A stretch of DNA of 33,180 nt from an uncultured Caryophanales bacterium (GTDB lineage: Bacteria > Bacillota_I > Bacilli_A > Acholeplasmatales > Anaeroplasmataceae), in assembly GCA_937885165.1 (NCBI GenBank), contig CAKZZJ010000150.1, forward strand, positions 1 through 33,180. The letters are read 5' to 3'. The stretch's first letter is position 1. Each line of letters starts with the position of its first letter. Under the pieces are notes generated by a model. The model did no database searches, was not told where the DNA came from, and worked only from the letters and a program-made list of their open reading frames with translations. Shown here piece by piece: positions 1 to 7,719 of this stretch. The translations under genes were made by a program, and so were the position numbers.

Positions 1-114
1 TATAGGGGATGTTGTTAAGATTTCTTTATTTTAATACAAAACGTTTGCCACCTATTTTTATAAGTTTTATTCCTAAAACACCATATTTTTCAATATCTTT
101 TTTTGAATAATACA

Positions 115-573
115 TCAACATGTCTTCTGGATTAGCAATTTCGTTCTTGTATTATCTTCTCTAAAAGCATGTACCTGCCATATATTGGAGATTATTCTAA
201 CTAGCTTTGATAAAACCTCTTTCTTTTTGCTATTTACCAAATCAAATGAATCAATATCATTCTGAATTTTATTTAAATCTTTCATAATTTGATTATGTTC
301 AGAATAATTGACAGATAAGCCTCCAAGAACAGGTTCTGTTTTATAAATGTTTATTGTTCTAGGCTTTCCCGCCCAAGAATATACTTCTTTAAACAATCTT
401 TTATGAATTTCAAATATATCTTTTGTTAAAGTTATATCAATAGGATTTTTCAATAATTCTACGATTGCAATACGAGATAAAGTCGTTTCATAATCATCTA
501 GTTTATCTTGTTCCTTAATATTTGCTAAATTGATTAGTACATTAGAACCATCATATACGTATGGATCTTTCAT
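115..573 (-). CDS. Fic family protein, truncated; probable pseudogene
   Basis: Fic proteins transfer AMP or a related group from a nucleotide to a target protein; small ones often act as toxins with an antitoxin encoded just upstream. The 152 residues contain a Fic-type core (IHKRLFKEVYSWAGKPRTINIYK near residues 56-78) and a FIC motif near the end, VHAFREDNTRT. The usual form in this subgroup is HxFREGNTRT, so the glycine that helps bind the nucleotide phosphates is Asp here. The protein stops about 10 residues after the motif, where family members continue through further helices, so it is probably a broken remnant. Its ATG overlaps the stop of the antitoxin remnant upstream (ATGA, 570-573), as in a coupled toxin-antitoxin pair. 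The DNA after the stop (26-115) opens in another frame and does not look like the rest of a Fic domain, which suggests a deletion or recombination joint. Confidence 0.75.
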   Translation of the reverse strand: MKDPYVYDGSNVLINLANIKEQDKLDDYETTLSRIAIVELLKNPIDITLTKDIFEIHKRLFKEVYSWAGKPRTINIYKTEPVLGGLSVNYSEHNQIMKDLNKIQNDIDSFDLVNSKKKEVLSKLVRIISNIWQVHAFREDNTRTKLLIQKTC

Positions 574-811
574 AATAACATAAAGTTCCTTTTAATAGCA
601 AAAACTGCAGTTTCATAATCTATATCACCTATCGCATATAAGTGAATAATCTTTTGATTTTTTTCATCGACTTTACCTTTTCCGCCTGTTGATTCTATTA
701 TTTTAGCTAAAGATTCTAATTCAGTTTCATTAACTTTTGGCAATTTCACATTAAAAGGGAAGCCATTTTAAGTATTACTTGATTTAAAAATAAAGATACA
801 GCATAAGACAT
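570..811 (-). pseudogene. Antitoxin remnant of RelB/DinJ type, frameshifted, upstream of the Fic gene
   Basis: Two frames joined near 766-769 give a continuous antitoxin-like protein. The first runs from an ATG at 811 (MSYAVSLFLNQVILK); the second continues NGFPFNVKLPK and ends at a TGA at 570-572. The stretch SLFLNQVILKNGFPFNVKLP resembles the conserved RelB/DinJ block (AINLFLKQVVxxxGIPFEVKLP). The C-terminal part (YAIGDIDYETAVFAIKRNF) resembles the GEIS..EA pattern of VbhA-type Fic antitoxins, which is a weaker match. One extra T in the TTTT run at 766-769 would restore the frame, so this is either a single-base deletion or a sequence error. The reading frame stays open above the ATG without an obvious start, so part of the N-terminus may be missing too. 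A GTG at 747-749 would give a shorter intact ORF of 59 residues. Confidence 0.5.
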
Positions 812-843
812 ATTAATTATATAATTTATATCTCCAAAAATAT

Positions 844-861
844 TGTATCACATTTGATACA
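844..861. promoter_or_regulatory. Perfect inverted repeat, candidate antitoxin operator
   Basis: TGTATCA, CATT, TGATACA: perfect 7-base arms with a 4-base spacer, about 35 bases upstream of the ATG of the antitoxin remnant. RelB/DinJ-family pairs usually repress their own promoter at such palindromes. The link to this pair is inferred from position only. Confidence 0.4.
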
Positions 862-1015
862 CACTTTTAAGCATTTAATTATCTTGACGAGTTAATAAAA
901 TAAGAATAAACGGTTAATAAAGTGATTGATATTTTTAACCCATACCCTTATAGTAAAAAAATAAAAGAAAAATTTAAGAAGTGTTGAAATCTCACTGACG
1001 GAAAATGACGAAAAT
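862..1015. other. Gene-free stretch
   Basis: AT-rich sequence with short ORFs only. I see a direct repeat of GTTAATAAA about 22 bases apart near 890-920 and nothing else I can name. With the antitoxin remnant it makes up most of the gap between the Fic remnant and the tRNA genes. Confidence 0.4.
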
Positions 1016-1041
1016 AAAAGATAATCATTTGATTATCTTTT
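1016..1041. terminator. Hairpin terminator after the tRNA genes
   Basis: AAAAGATAATCA (1016-1027), TT, TGATTATCTTTT (1030-1041) is a perfect 12-base stem with T-rich sequence on both sides. It lies about 70 bases past the 3' end of tRNA-Gly on the minus strand, so it probably ends the tRNA transcript. The AT-only stem makes it a moderate call. Confidence 0.6.
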
Positions 1042-1110
1042 TATTTTTATCATACGTGTTAAATTTTGACGTGTACTGTAAACTGATACAAAATGTCTAC
1101 TTTATTATCT

Positions 1111-1184
1111 TGGAGCAGGTGATGGGAATCGAACCCACGTGATCAGCTTGGAAGGCTGGAGTTCTACCATTGAACTACACCTGC
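1111..1184 (-). tRNA. tRNA-Gly (anticodon TCC)
   Basis: On the minus strand the gene begins GCAGGTG and ends CACCTGC-T-CCA, so the acceptor stem pairs fully and CCA is encoded (1111-1113). The D-arm TAGTTCAATGGTAGAAC and the T-arm around GGTTCGATTCC are canonical. The anticodon loop is CTTCCAA, giving TCC, which reads GGA/GGG glycine codons. The outermost anticodon-stem pair is a C-A mismatch; the other four pair. It lies 5 bases downstream of tRNA-Pro and is probably cotranscribed with it. Confidence 0.95.
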
Positions 1185-1189
1185 ATAAA

Positions 1190-1266
1190 TGGTCGGGAAG
1201 ACAGGATTTGAACCTGCGACATCTTGGTCCCAAGCCAAGCGCTCTACCAAGCTGAGCTACTTCCCG
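1190..1266 (-). tRNA. tRNA-Pro (anticodon TGG)
   Basis: On the minus strand the gene begins CGGGAAG and ends CTTCCCG-A-CCA with CCA encoded. The D-arm TAGCTCAGCTTGGTAGAGC, the anticodon arm CTTGG-CTTGGGA-CCAAG and the T-arm with GGTTCAAATCC are all well formed. The anticodon TGG reads CCN proline codons. It is the first gene of a two-tRNA unit. Confidence 0.96.
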
Positions 1267-1284
1267 GAAAATCCATGCTTACTT

Positions 1285-1312
1285 ATTATATCACAGCATA
1301 GATTTTTTGCAA
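1285..1312 (-). promoter_or_regulatory. Promoter of the tRNA-Pro/tRNA-Gly unit
   Basis: Read on the minus strand: -35 TTGCAA (1307-1312), a 16-base spacer, and a perfect -10 TATAAT (1285-1290). The -10 ends 18 bases before tRNA-Pro, a fitting leader length. Readthrough from the upstream metG-yitT pair is also possible because I see no clear terminator between them. Confidence 0.65.
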
Positions 1313-1330
1313 CTATTTTTTTTATTTTTT

Positions 1331-2278
1331 TTAAGCTATTGTATGCTTGAAGAATCTGCCGAAGATTCTCTTTACTGGTGTAACAGTGACAAAAGCCTCT
1401 GAATCATTTTCATAAATAATTCTTTTGGCTTTATCTACTTCATATGATGAAATTACCATAAATACATCATATTTGATTTCATGAGTATATGCACCCTCAA
1501 CATCCAAAGATGTGCAGCCTCTATTGATGCCTTCAATTAAGGCCTTAGATACAACTTCCTTGTTTTTGGTTATTACATCAATTCTTACGAAATTGTATGA
1601 TGTATGAACTTTGTCAACAACAAGACTATTGATTATGATAAATATAAATGTGAATAATGCAGATATCATATCGTTGATAACTATACCATTGACAATAGCT
1701 AAAATTACATTTATTATCATGCCAAATATACCAATTGATATACCTTTTTTAAAATTTACAATCTGGGCTATTACATCAACACCGCCAGTAGAAGTACCAT
1801 ATCTTAAGGCAATACCTATGGCAACACCTGTTGCCAAACCAGCAATGATAGATAAAAATAATCTTGTACCATTATCAGTGAAATTTGTAATATTGAAATG
1901 ATTTAATATTGCTTCTCCATCGATAATACCAGACATAAGTACAGTCTGTATTGCGATAGATAAGGCTGTGTAAATTACAAATTTTGGTGATAACATTTTA
2001 AAACCTATTATTAAAATTGGAATATTTAAAATTAGTACATAAAAGCCCGGGGATTTAAAGAATTCTGGGGCACCTTCTAAATTAATAGATATAATCTGAG
2101 CGAATACCTGACCAACTGATGTTAAGCCGATAGATACCAATTTTGCAGGTTCAAGAAATATTTCAACTGCTAAGGAATAGATTGAAGCAGAGACTATAAC
2201 AACTAATATCCTGAATGTTTCTCTTAAGATGATATTTCTTTTAGAACTCCCATCCTTTATTTCATCTAATGCTTTCAT
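1331..2278 (-). CDS. YitT family membrane protein
   Basis: A 315-residue protein of the YitT/DUF161 family. It has a short basic N-terminus, five or six hydrophobic segments between residues 22 and 225, and a cytoplasmic C-terminal domain (about 228-310) of the DUF2179 type, including FVRIDVITKNKEVVSKALIE and the RGCT segment. The glycine-rich ALRYGTSTGGVDVIAQI after the fourth segment is characteristic of the family. Its function is not established; these are integral membrane proteins of Firmicutes with unknown substrates. It starts on the base next to the metG stop, so the two genes are almost certainly cotranscribed and translationally coupled. The family call is firm and any transport role is unproven. 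Confidence 0.9.
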   Translation of the reverse strand: MKALDEIKDGSSKRNIILRETFRILVVIVSASIYSLAVEIFLEPAKLVSIGLTSVGQVFAQIISINLEGAPEFFKSPGFYVLILNIPILIIGFKMLSPKFVIYTALSIAIQTVLMSGIIDGEAILNHFNITNFTDNGTRLFLSIIAGLATGVAIGIALRYGTSTGGVDVIAQIVNFKKGISIGIFGMIINVILAIVNGIVINDMISALFTFIFIIINSLVVDKVHTSYNFVRIDVITKNKEVVSKALIEGINRGCTSLDVEGAYTHEIKYDVFMVISSYEVDKAKRIIYENDSEAFVTVTPVKRIFGRFFKHTIA

Positions 2279-4207
2279 CTAGCTAATGATATCTCCCTCA
2301 TCAAGATTTTTTACTTCAATAAGTTCCAAAAGGCTGTCATCAGATTTTGAAGCACATAATAACATACCATAAGAATCTTCGCCTCTAAGTTTAATAGGCT
2401 TAAGATTTTTAACAACGATTACTTTCTTGCCGACTAATTCTTCTGGCTTATAAAATTTAGCTATACCAGATACTATTTGTCTTACTTCAGTTTTTATATC
2501 AACTTTAAACACTAATAATTTATCGGCCTTAGGATGTTTTTTAGCTTCAATTATTTTTCCTACTACTAAATCAAGTTTATCAAAATCCTCAATCCCAATC
2601 TCAGGTTTCTTTTCTACAACTGGTTCTTGCATTTTTATTTCATTATTTTTTTCTTTTTCAAGAATGTTATTCATAACATCATCGATATTAAGTCTTTGAA
2701 ATAAAACATCTATCTTTTTAGGTTTATATGATTTTTTATCTTTGAAATTTAAATCAAAAATATTAGTATTTTTAATATCTAATGCAGCATATACTTTATT
2801 TGCTGCCTTAGGTATAGCAATTTCAAGAAGAATAGTAGATATTCTTATTGCTTCTAATAAATTATATAAAACGGTTCTTAAAACTTCTTTTTTTGTTTCA
2901 TCTTTTGCCAAAACCCAAGGAGTAGTTAAGTCAATATATTTATTAGCACTTCTTAATAAGATGATTACATTTTCTATTGCGTCTGCAACCTTATATTCAT
3001 CCATCAATTTAACGTAATTATCTTTTGAATTATTAAATGTATTTATTAAATCATCATCAAATTCTGTAGTTGAAGAAGAATATATTTCTTCACCATCAAA
3101 ATATTTAAGCGCCATTGCGATTGTTCTAGATACTAAATTACCATAAGTATTAGCCAAGTCTGTATTTGTTCTTTCACAGACAAGTTCATATGTTAAATTA
3201 CCATCTTGTGCGAATGGTATTTCATGAAGACAATAATATCTTACAGCATCAGAACCAAATATTTCTGCCAAATCATCTGCGTAGATTACATTATTTTTAG
3301 ATTTACTCATCTTATTGTGGTTAGTTAAAACCCAAGGATGACCAAACACCTGTTTTGGAAGGGGTATATTTAATGCCATTAGGATAATTGGCCAGTAAAT
3401 TGTATGGAATCTTAAGATGTCTTTACCAATTAAATGCATATCTGCAGGCCAGAATTCTTTGAATAAAGAATCAGGTTCATTATCAAAATGATAGCCAATA
3501 CCTGTAATATAATTAAGTAAGGCATCAATCCACACATAAATTACATGTTCATTATCAAAAGAAACCGGAACACCCCATTTATATGATGTTCTTGATACAC
3601 ATAAATCAGGAAGAGGGTCTTTAAGGAAATTGTTTAACATTTCATTTTTTCTTGATTCGGGTTGGATGAAATCCTTATTTTCTTTTATATGTTTTATTAA
3701 TCTATCTTGGTAAGGAGTAAGCTTTAAAAAATAAGCTTCTTCAGTTGCTTCCTCAACTTTTCCTCCACAATCAGGACAACATCCATCAACTAAATCCTTT
3801 TCTGTAAAATATGATTCACAGGCAACACAGTATAGACCACTATATTTTCCTTTGTAAATATCGCCTTTATCATATAACAGTTTAAACGCTTTTTGAACTT
3901 CTGCCATATGGTAATCATCAGTTGTTCTAATGAAGTGATCATATTTGACATCCATAACCTCATCGATGTGTTTTATTGTATTAGATATATTATCTACATG
4001 CTTTTTTGGAGTAAGATTTGCTTCAAGTGCTTTTCTTTCAATCTTTTGTCCGTGCTCATCAGTACCGGTCATAAAATATGTCTTATAACCCATTTTCTTT
4101 TTATATCTTACTATGGCATCTCCTAAAATAAATTCATAAGTATTTCCAATATGTGGTTTAGCTGATGCATAAGCTATAGCTGTAGTTAAATAAAATTTCT
4201 TTTCCAT
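2279..4207 (-). CDS. metG: Methionyl-tRNA synthetase
   Basis: It charges tRNA-Met with methionine using ATP, in the cytoplasm. The class I Rossmann domain opens with LTTAIAYASAKPHIGNTYE, carrying the HIGH-type signature as HIGN. A zinc knuckle follows (CVAC ... CCPDC), then the KMSKS loop as NKMSKSKNN, then the helical anticodon-binding domain. The last 110 or so residues are an OB-fold tRNA-binding domain (DFDKLDLVVGKIIEAKKHP ... VVKNLKPIKLRGEDSYGM), the Trbp111-like extension that makes the enzyme dimeric in many bacteria. An ATG at 4213 lies only 3 bases after GAGG, whereas the ATG at 4207 has GAGG at 9 bases, so I prefer 4207 (642 residues). The domain set is complete and nothing is missing. 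Confidence 0.97.
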   Translation of the reverse strand: MEKKFYLTTAIAYASAKPHIGNTYEFILGDAIVRYKKKMGYKTYFMTGTDEHGQKIERKALEANLTPKKHVDNISNTIKHIDEVMDVKYDHFIRTTDDYHMAEVQKAFKLLYDKGDIYKGKYSGLYCVACESYFTEKDLVDGCCPDCGGKVEEATEEAYFLKLTPYQDRLIKHIKENKDFIQPESRKNEMLNNFLKDPLPDLCVSRTSYKWGVPVSFDNEHVIYVWIDALLNYITGIGYHFDNEPDSLFKEFWPADMHLIGKDILRFHTIYWPIILMALNIPLPKQVFGHPWVLTNHNKMSKSKNNVIYADDLAEIFGSDAVRYYCLHEIPFAQDGNLTYELVCERTNTDLANTYGNLVSRTIAMALKYFDGEEIYSSSTTEFDDDLINTFNNSKDNYVKLMDEYKVADAIENVIILLRSANKYIDLTTPWVLAKDETKKEVLRTVLYNLLEAIRISTILLEIAIPKAANKVYAALDIKNTNIFDLNFKDKKSYKPKKIDVLFQRLNIDDVMNNILEKEKNNEIKMQEPVVEKKPEIGIEDFDKLDLVVGKIIEAKKHPKADKLLVFKVDIKTEVRQIVSGIAKFYKPEELVGKKVIVVKNLKPIKLRGEDSYGMLLCASKSDDSLLELIEVKNLDEGDIIS

Positions 4208-4234
4208 AAACATTTTCCTCTATTTCAATCATCA

Positions 4235-4263
4235 ATTATAATCAATTTTATGAAATTAGTAAA
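4235..4263 (-). promoter_or_regulatory. metG promoter
   Basis: Read leftward: -35 TTTACT (4258-4263), 17-base spacer, perfect -10 TATAAT (4235-4240), followed by a leader of about 20 bases with an AGAGG site. I see no T-box leader motif here. Confidence 0.55.
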
Positions 4264-4297
4264 TAGAAATTTATTAAATCAAGGCTTAATTAATAGG

Positions 4298-4359
4298 CAA
4301 TTTTTGATAATTACTATAGTAATTATTAAACACAACATTTTAATAGCCATCAAAAATTG
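4298..4359. repeat. Inverted repeat enclosing a 20-base palindrome
   Basis: CAATTTTTGAT (4298-4308) is the exact reverse complement of ATCAAAAATTG (4349-4359). Overlapping the left arm is a perfect palindrome, ATAATTACTATAGTAATTAT (4307-4326). It sits in the metG/tcdA divergent region. Its role is unknown; it may be a protein-binding site or a cruciform-prone AT element. Confidence 0.4.
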
Positions 4360-4399
4360 TATTAATTTAAGAAAAACGAATAAAAACAATTGCTACCCC

Positions 4400-4453
4400 A
4401 CTTTTTTTAAAATAGAGGTCTTAATTATTAGATAATTAAGTTTTAAAAAAAGT
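4400..4453. repeat. Long two-part inverted repeat before tcdA
   Basis: The outer arms ACTTTTTTTAAAA (4400-4412) and TTTTAAAAAAAGT (4441-4453) match over 13 bases. The inner arms CTTAATTAT and ATAATTAAG (4420-4440) match over 9 bases around a TAG loop. Only a 7-base bulge, TAGAGGT, interrupts the left side. The result is a 22-pair stem about 50 bases before the tcdA start. It could act as a terminator or leader structure, or be the relic of a small mobile repeat. Confidence 0.45.
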
Positions 4454-4501
4454 AATAAATATCGCTTGATTTTAAAACGCTTAAATGATTTAATTACATA
4501 T

Positions 4502-5221
4502 ATGACAAATTTAGATGAAGAATTTTCAAGAACAGAAATATTAATAGGAAAAGAAAATATGGAAATCTTAAAATCAAAAAAGGTTGCCATATTCGGTGTC
4601 GGCGGCGTTGGCGGATATGTGGCTGAAGGGCTTGTAAGAAGTGGAATATCTCATTTTTTAATTGTTGATAATGATAAAGTAAATATAACTAATTTAAATA
4701 GACAGATTATTGCTACAACAAAAACTTTAGACAGATTTAAAGTTGATGTTATGAAAGAAAGAATATTATCGATAAATCCTAATGCTAATGTCATAACCAA
4801 AAAGATATTTTATTTAAAAGAAACTAAAGATGAAATAGATTTTGATGGATATGATTATATAGTTGATGCGGTAGACACAGTAACAGCTAAAATATTGATA
4901 ATAGAAGAGGCAAAGAAAAAAGGGATTAAAGTTATATCAGCTATGGGGGCTGGCAATAAGATGGACCCTACAAAATTAGTGGTTGCTGATATATCTAAAA
5001 CAAGCATCTGTCCCCTTGCTAGAGTTATGCGTTATGAATTAAGAAAAAGAGGAATAAAAGATGTAAAGGTTGTTTATTCAACTGAAGAAGCAATTAAGCC
5101 CCAAAAGATAGAAGATGAAACAACAAAAAAACAGATTCCTGGTTCAACAGCTTTTGTTCCAAGCGCTATGGGACTTGTTATTTCATCAGTCATAATAAGT
5201 GATTTAATAAACAATAAATAG
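4502..5221 (+). CDS. tcdA: tRNA threonylcarbamoyladenosine dehydratase
   Basis: TcdA (CsdL) is a ThiF/E1-like enzyme that uses ATP to cyclise t6A at position 37 of ANN-decoding tRNAs to ct6A. The nucleotide-binding glycine-rich loop is VAIFGVGGVGGYVAEGL, followed by the acidic strand LIVDNDKVNITNLNRQI with the family's DxDxVxxxNxNRQ signature. SAMGAGNKMDPTKL and the segment around KVVYSTEEAIKP are also typical of TcdA rather than ThiF or MoeB. A TTG at 4466 extends the frame by 12 residues, but family members begin at MTNLDEEFSRTE, so I take the ATG at 4502 (239 residues). No good ribosome site is visible before either start. It is probably cotranscribed with the unknown gene 16 bases downstream. 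Confidence 0.93.
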   Translation: MTNLDEEFSRTEILIGKENMEILKSKKVAIFGVGGVGGYVAEGLVRSGISHFLIVDNDKVNITNLNRQIIATTKTLDRFKVDVMKERILSINPNANVITKKIFYLKETKDEIDFDGYDYIVDAVDTVTAKILIIEEAKKKGIKVISAMGAGNKMDPTKLVVADISKTSICPLARVMRYELRKRGIKDVKVVYSTEEAIKPQKIEDETTKKQIPGSTAFVPSAMGLVISSVIISDLINNK

Positions 5222-5237
5222 GAAGTAGGAAAAGAAA

Positions 5238-6467
5238 ATGAAAATATTAAAGTTTTTCTTAAAATTAATTTTATTTATTCTTATTATTGCCATAATATTA
5301 GTTGCCGCATTAGGCTTTATAGGATATGATTATAATTCATCATTTGATAATCAGAAACTTGATTCATATGATAATGTTGAAAAGGTTTTAGGAGATGATT
5401 TATATAATTCACTAGATAGCATTAAAACAGCAAATTATGACAAAGATAAAAATAAAATAACATTTGATATTAAAGGTGATACTAATGGAGGTTTTTACAG
5501 CATAAATAAATTAATTGCTTCATCACTTGGTGTTAACGATGATGGATATGTAATGGATTTAGGAGTTTTAAAAATAAGAAATATTCTAGTGTTGCCTGTG
5601 GATGATACAAATATAGCTTTGAAAATAGAAATGAAGTTATTTGGGTTTTATTCATTCTATGTCAAATTAATCGGTAAATTAGAATATGATAATACTGCTA
5701 TGACTATCAAATTTGATACTTATAAATTTGGTGTGTTACCACTTTTCAAATGGATGGTACAAGGCGCAATCGATAGCGCACTTTCATCAGGCAATATTGG
5801 AAATGATTATTTTGATATTTATAAAGAAAATGATGATTTTTATTTAAAGATGAATTACATGTCAATCATAAATAATACGGATAATGAAATATTATCAATG
5901 ATATTTAATAAATTATCTTCATCAATAACATTATCAGAAAATGGTATGACTATTAGCTTTGATACAAAAAAAATATTCAAATCTAAAAATAACACGACAG
6001 ATTTAAAAACATCTGAATTAACAAGCAAATATATTGCTGCTTATACAACAAAAGAAATTAGATTAACATCAGATGAATTAACTTATTTAATTAAAGATAA
6101 AATAGATGAAAAATTACAAGATATCAATTCAACATTTAAGATTGGAAATAAAGAATTTAAGATTACAACACAAGATACATATGTTGAAATTTTAGATAAA
6201 AACAATAAAAAGATTACAAATAATTTCGCAATCAATAATACATATGCTCCAATATCACTTTCGTTTGATATTGCTATTTCATCTGACAAAAAAACAATCA
6301 ATTTTGAGACAACAGCACTTCAGGTAGGTTCAACTTTGTTAGATATTCCAGAAAGCCTAGCTAGGATATCAGTTGATGCTGATACGCTAAAAAATGGTTA
6401 TGATGCGTTTAAAATTCAGGATATAAGCATTGATGGCTTTTATTTAGTATTAACAGTAACATATTAA
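5238..6467 (+). CDS. Membrane-anchored protein of unknown function
   Basis: I do not recognise this 409-residue protein. It has a short basic N-terminus and one strong hydrophobic helix (about residues 5-29), with no lipobox or clear cleavage site, so it is best read as a signal-anchored protein with about 380 residues outside the membrane. The exterior part is rich in Asp, Asn, Lys and Thr and alternates short beta-type stretches, with two similar-looking halves around residues 40-210 and 270-409; this resemblance is only visual. There are no cysteines or obvious catalytic motifs. AGGAAG and TAGGAA sites precede the ATG. It follows tcdA by 16 bases and precedes arcA by about 30, so it may share a transcript with either. 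Confidence 0.6.
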   Translation: MKILKFFLKLILFILIIAIILVAALGFIGYDYNSSFDNQKLDSYDNVEKVLGDDLYNSLDSIKTANYDKDKNKITFDIKGDTNGGFYSINKLIASSLGVNDDGYVMDLGVLKIRNILVLPVDDTNIALKIEMKLFGFYSFYVKLIGKLEYDNTAMTIKFDTYKFGVLPLFKWMVQGAIDSALSSGNIGNDYFDIYKENDDFYLKMNYMSIINNTDNEILSMIFNKLSSSITLSENGMTISFDTKKIFKSKNNTTDLKTSELTSKYIAAYTTKEIRLTSDELTYLIKDKIDEKLQDINSTFKIGNKEFKITTQDTYVEILDKNNKKITNNFAINNTYAPISLSFDIAISSDKKTINFETTALQVGSTLLDIPESLARISVDADTLKNGYDAFKIQDISIDGFYLVLTVTY

Positions 6468-6499
6468 AATTTAAATGTTTTTAAATAATGAGGTTTAAA

Positions 6500-7717
6500 A
6501 TGAGTAGTATTAATATAAAATCAGAAGTAAAAACATTAAAAAAGATAATTCTACATGAGCCGGGAGATGAACTTAACAACTTAACTCCAGATTATCTTGG
6601 TGAACTATTATTCGATGATATTCCTTGGCTTCCACTTGCGAAAAAGGAACATCAGGAATTTGCAGATGTATTTAGGAATAATGGAGTAGAAGTCCTTTAT
6701 TTAACTGACTTAGTAGAAGAAAGTTTATATAATATTGAAATAAAAAAAGCATTTATTAAAGATTTTTTAGATGATGCTAAAATTGTAAGTCAGACATTAA
6801 GAGAAGTATTAACACAGTATTTGCTTTCAATAAAAGATACCAAAAATATGGTTAATAAATGCATATCAGGGATTAAAAAGACCGATTTAGCAAGTTATAA
6901 GAAAAGGACATTAACTGATTATATTGATGAATCTCCTTTTGTAACTAATCCGATGCCAAATTTATATTTTACAAGAGATCCTTTTGTTTTGCTTGGTGAC
7001 GGTGTTTTAATTAATTCAATGTATTCTACAACCAGAAGAAGAGAAACAATATTTGGTGATTATATATTTAAGTATCATAAAACATATAAAACACCTATTA
7101 AATATTATGAAAGAAATATGTTACCCTCAATTGAGGGAGGAGACATATTAGTATTTGATAATAAAACATTATTTGTAGGTATAAGTGAAAGAACAACACC
7201 GGAAGCAGTAGAATTATTTTCAAAAAACATATTTTATAAATTTAATACTGAATATGAAAGAGTACTTGCTTTTCACATTCCTAAAAAAAGGACATTTATG
7301 CACCTCGATACAATATTCACTCAGGTAGATTATGATAAATTTACTATTCATAAAGGAATTTATAGTGATATCGTAATTTATGAAGTTACAAGAGATCTTG
7401 ATAATTATGGTAAATTAAAAGTAAAGAAGCTTGACGGGAAGTTAGAAGATATATTATCTAATTATGCCAATACCAAGGTAACATTAATACCTTGCGGTGG
7501 AGATGATATAATTGATTCAGATAGAGAGCAGTGGAGTGATGGATCAAACTGTATATCAATTAAGCCTGGCGTGGTTATAGCATATGAAAGAAATGATATA
7601 ACTAATAAGATATTGGAATCTTACGGAATTAAAGTTATTAAGATATCATCAAGCGAATTATCTCGTGGTCGTGGTGGCCCTAGATGTATGTCAATGCCAG
7701 TTTTTAGGGAGGATTAA
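6500..7717 (+). CDS. arcA: Arginine deiminase
   Basis: It hydrolyses arginine to citrulline and ammonia, the first step of the arginine deiminase pathway. Key family motifs are present in order: PNLYFTRDPF (substrate-binding Asp), SIEGGDILVF (Glu and Asp), FMHLDTIFTQVD with the catalytic His, GGDDIIDSDREQW, and RGRGGPRCMSMP with the catalytic Cys close to the C-terminus. Length (405 residues) fits the family. The first in-frame ATG (6488) overlaps the GAGG that serves as ribosome site for the ATG at 6500, so 6500 is the likely start. arcB follows after 2 bases. I see no promoter or ArgR box in the 32 bases upstream. Confidence 0.97.
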   Translation: MSSINIKSEVKTLKKIILHEPGDELNNLTPDYLGELLFDDIPWLPLAKKEHQEFADVFRNNGVEVLYLTDLVEESLYNIEIKKAFIKDFLDDAKIVSQTLREVLTQYLLSIKDTKNMVNKCISGIKKTDLASYKKRTLTDYIDESPFVTNPMPNLYFTRDPFVLLGDGVLINSMYSTTRRRETIFGDYIFKYHKTYKTPIKYYERNMLPSIEGGDILVFDNKTLFVGISERTTPEAVELFSKNIFYKFNTEYERVLAFHIPKKRTFMHLDTIFTQVDYDKFTIHKGIYSDIVIYEVTRDLDNYGKLKVKKLDGKLEDILSNYANTKVTLIPCGGDDIIDSDREQWSDGSNCISIKPGVVIAYERNDITNKILESYGIKVIKISSSELSRGRGGPRCMSMPVFRED

Positions 7718-7719
7718 AA

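Noticed and set aside
1..1184. Integrated element at the 3' end of tRNA-Gly
   Set aside because: The toxin-antitoxin remnant lies on the correct side, but I find no second copy of the tRNA 3' end in 1-1110 and no integrase gene.
4208..4501. T-box or S-box leader in front of metG
   Set aside because: On the minus strand a GGGGTAGCAATTG stretch loosely recalls the T-box core, but the AGGGTGGNACCGCG consensus, the specifier stem and a terminator next to metG are all absent.
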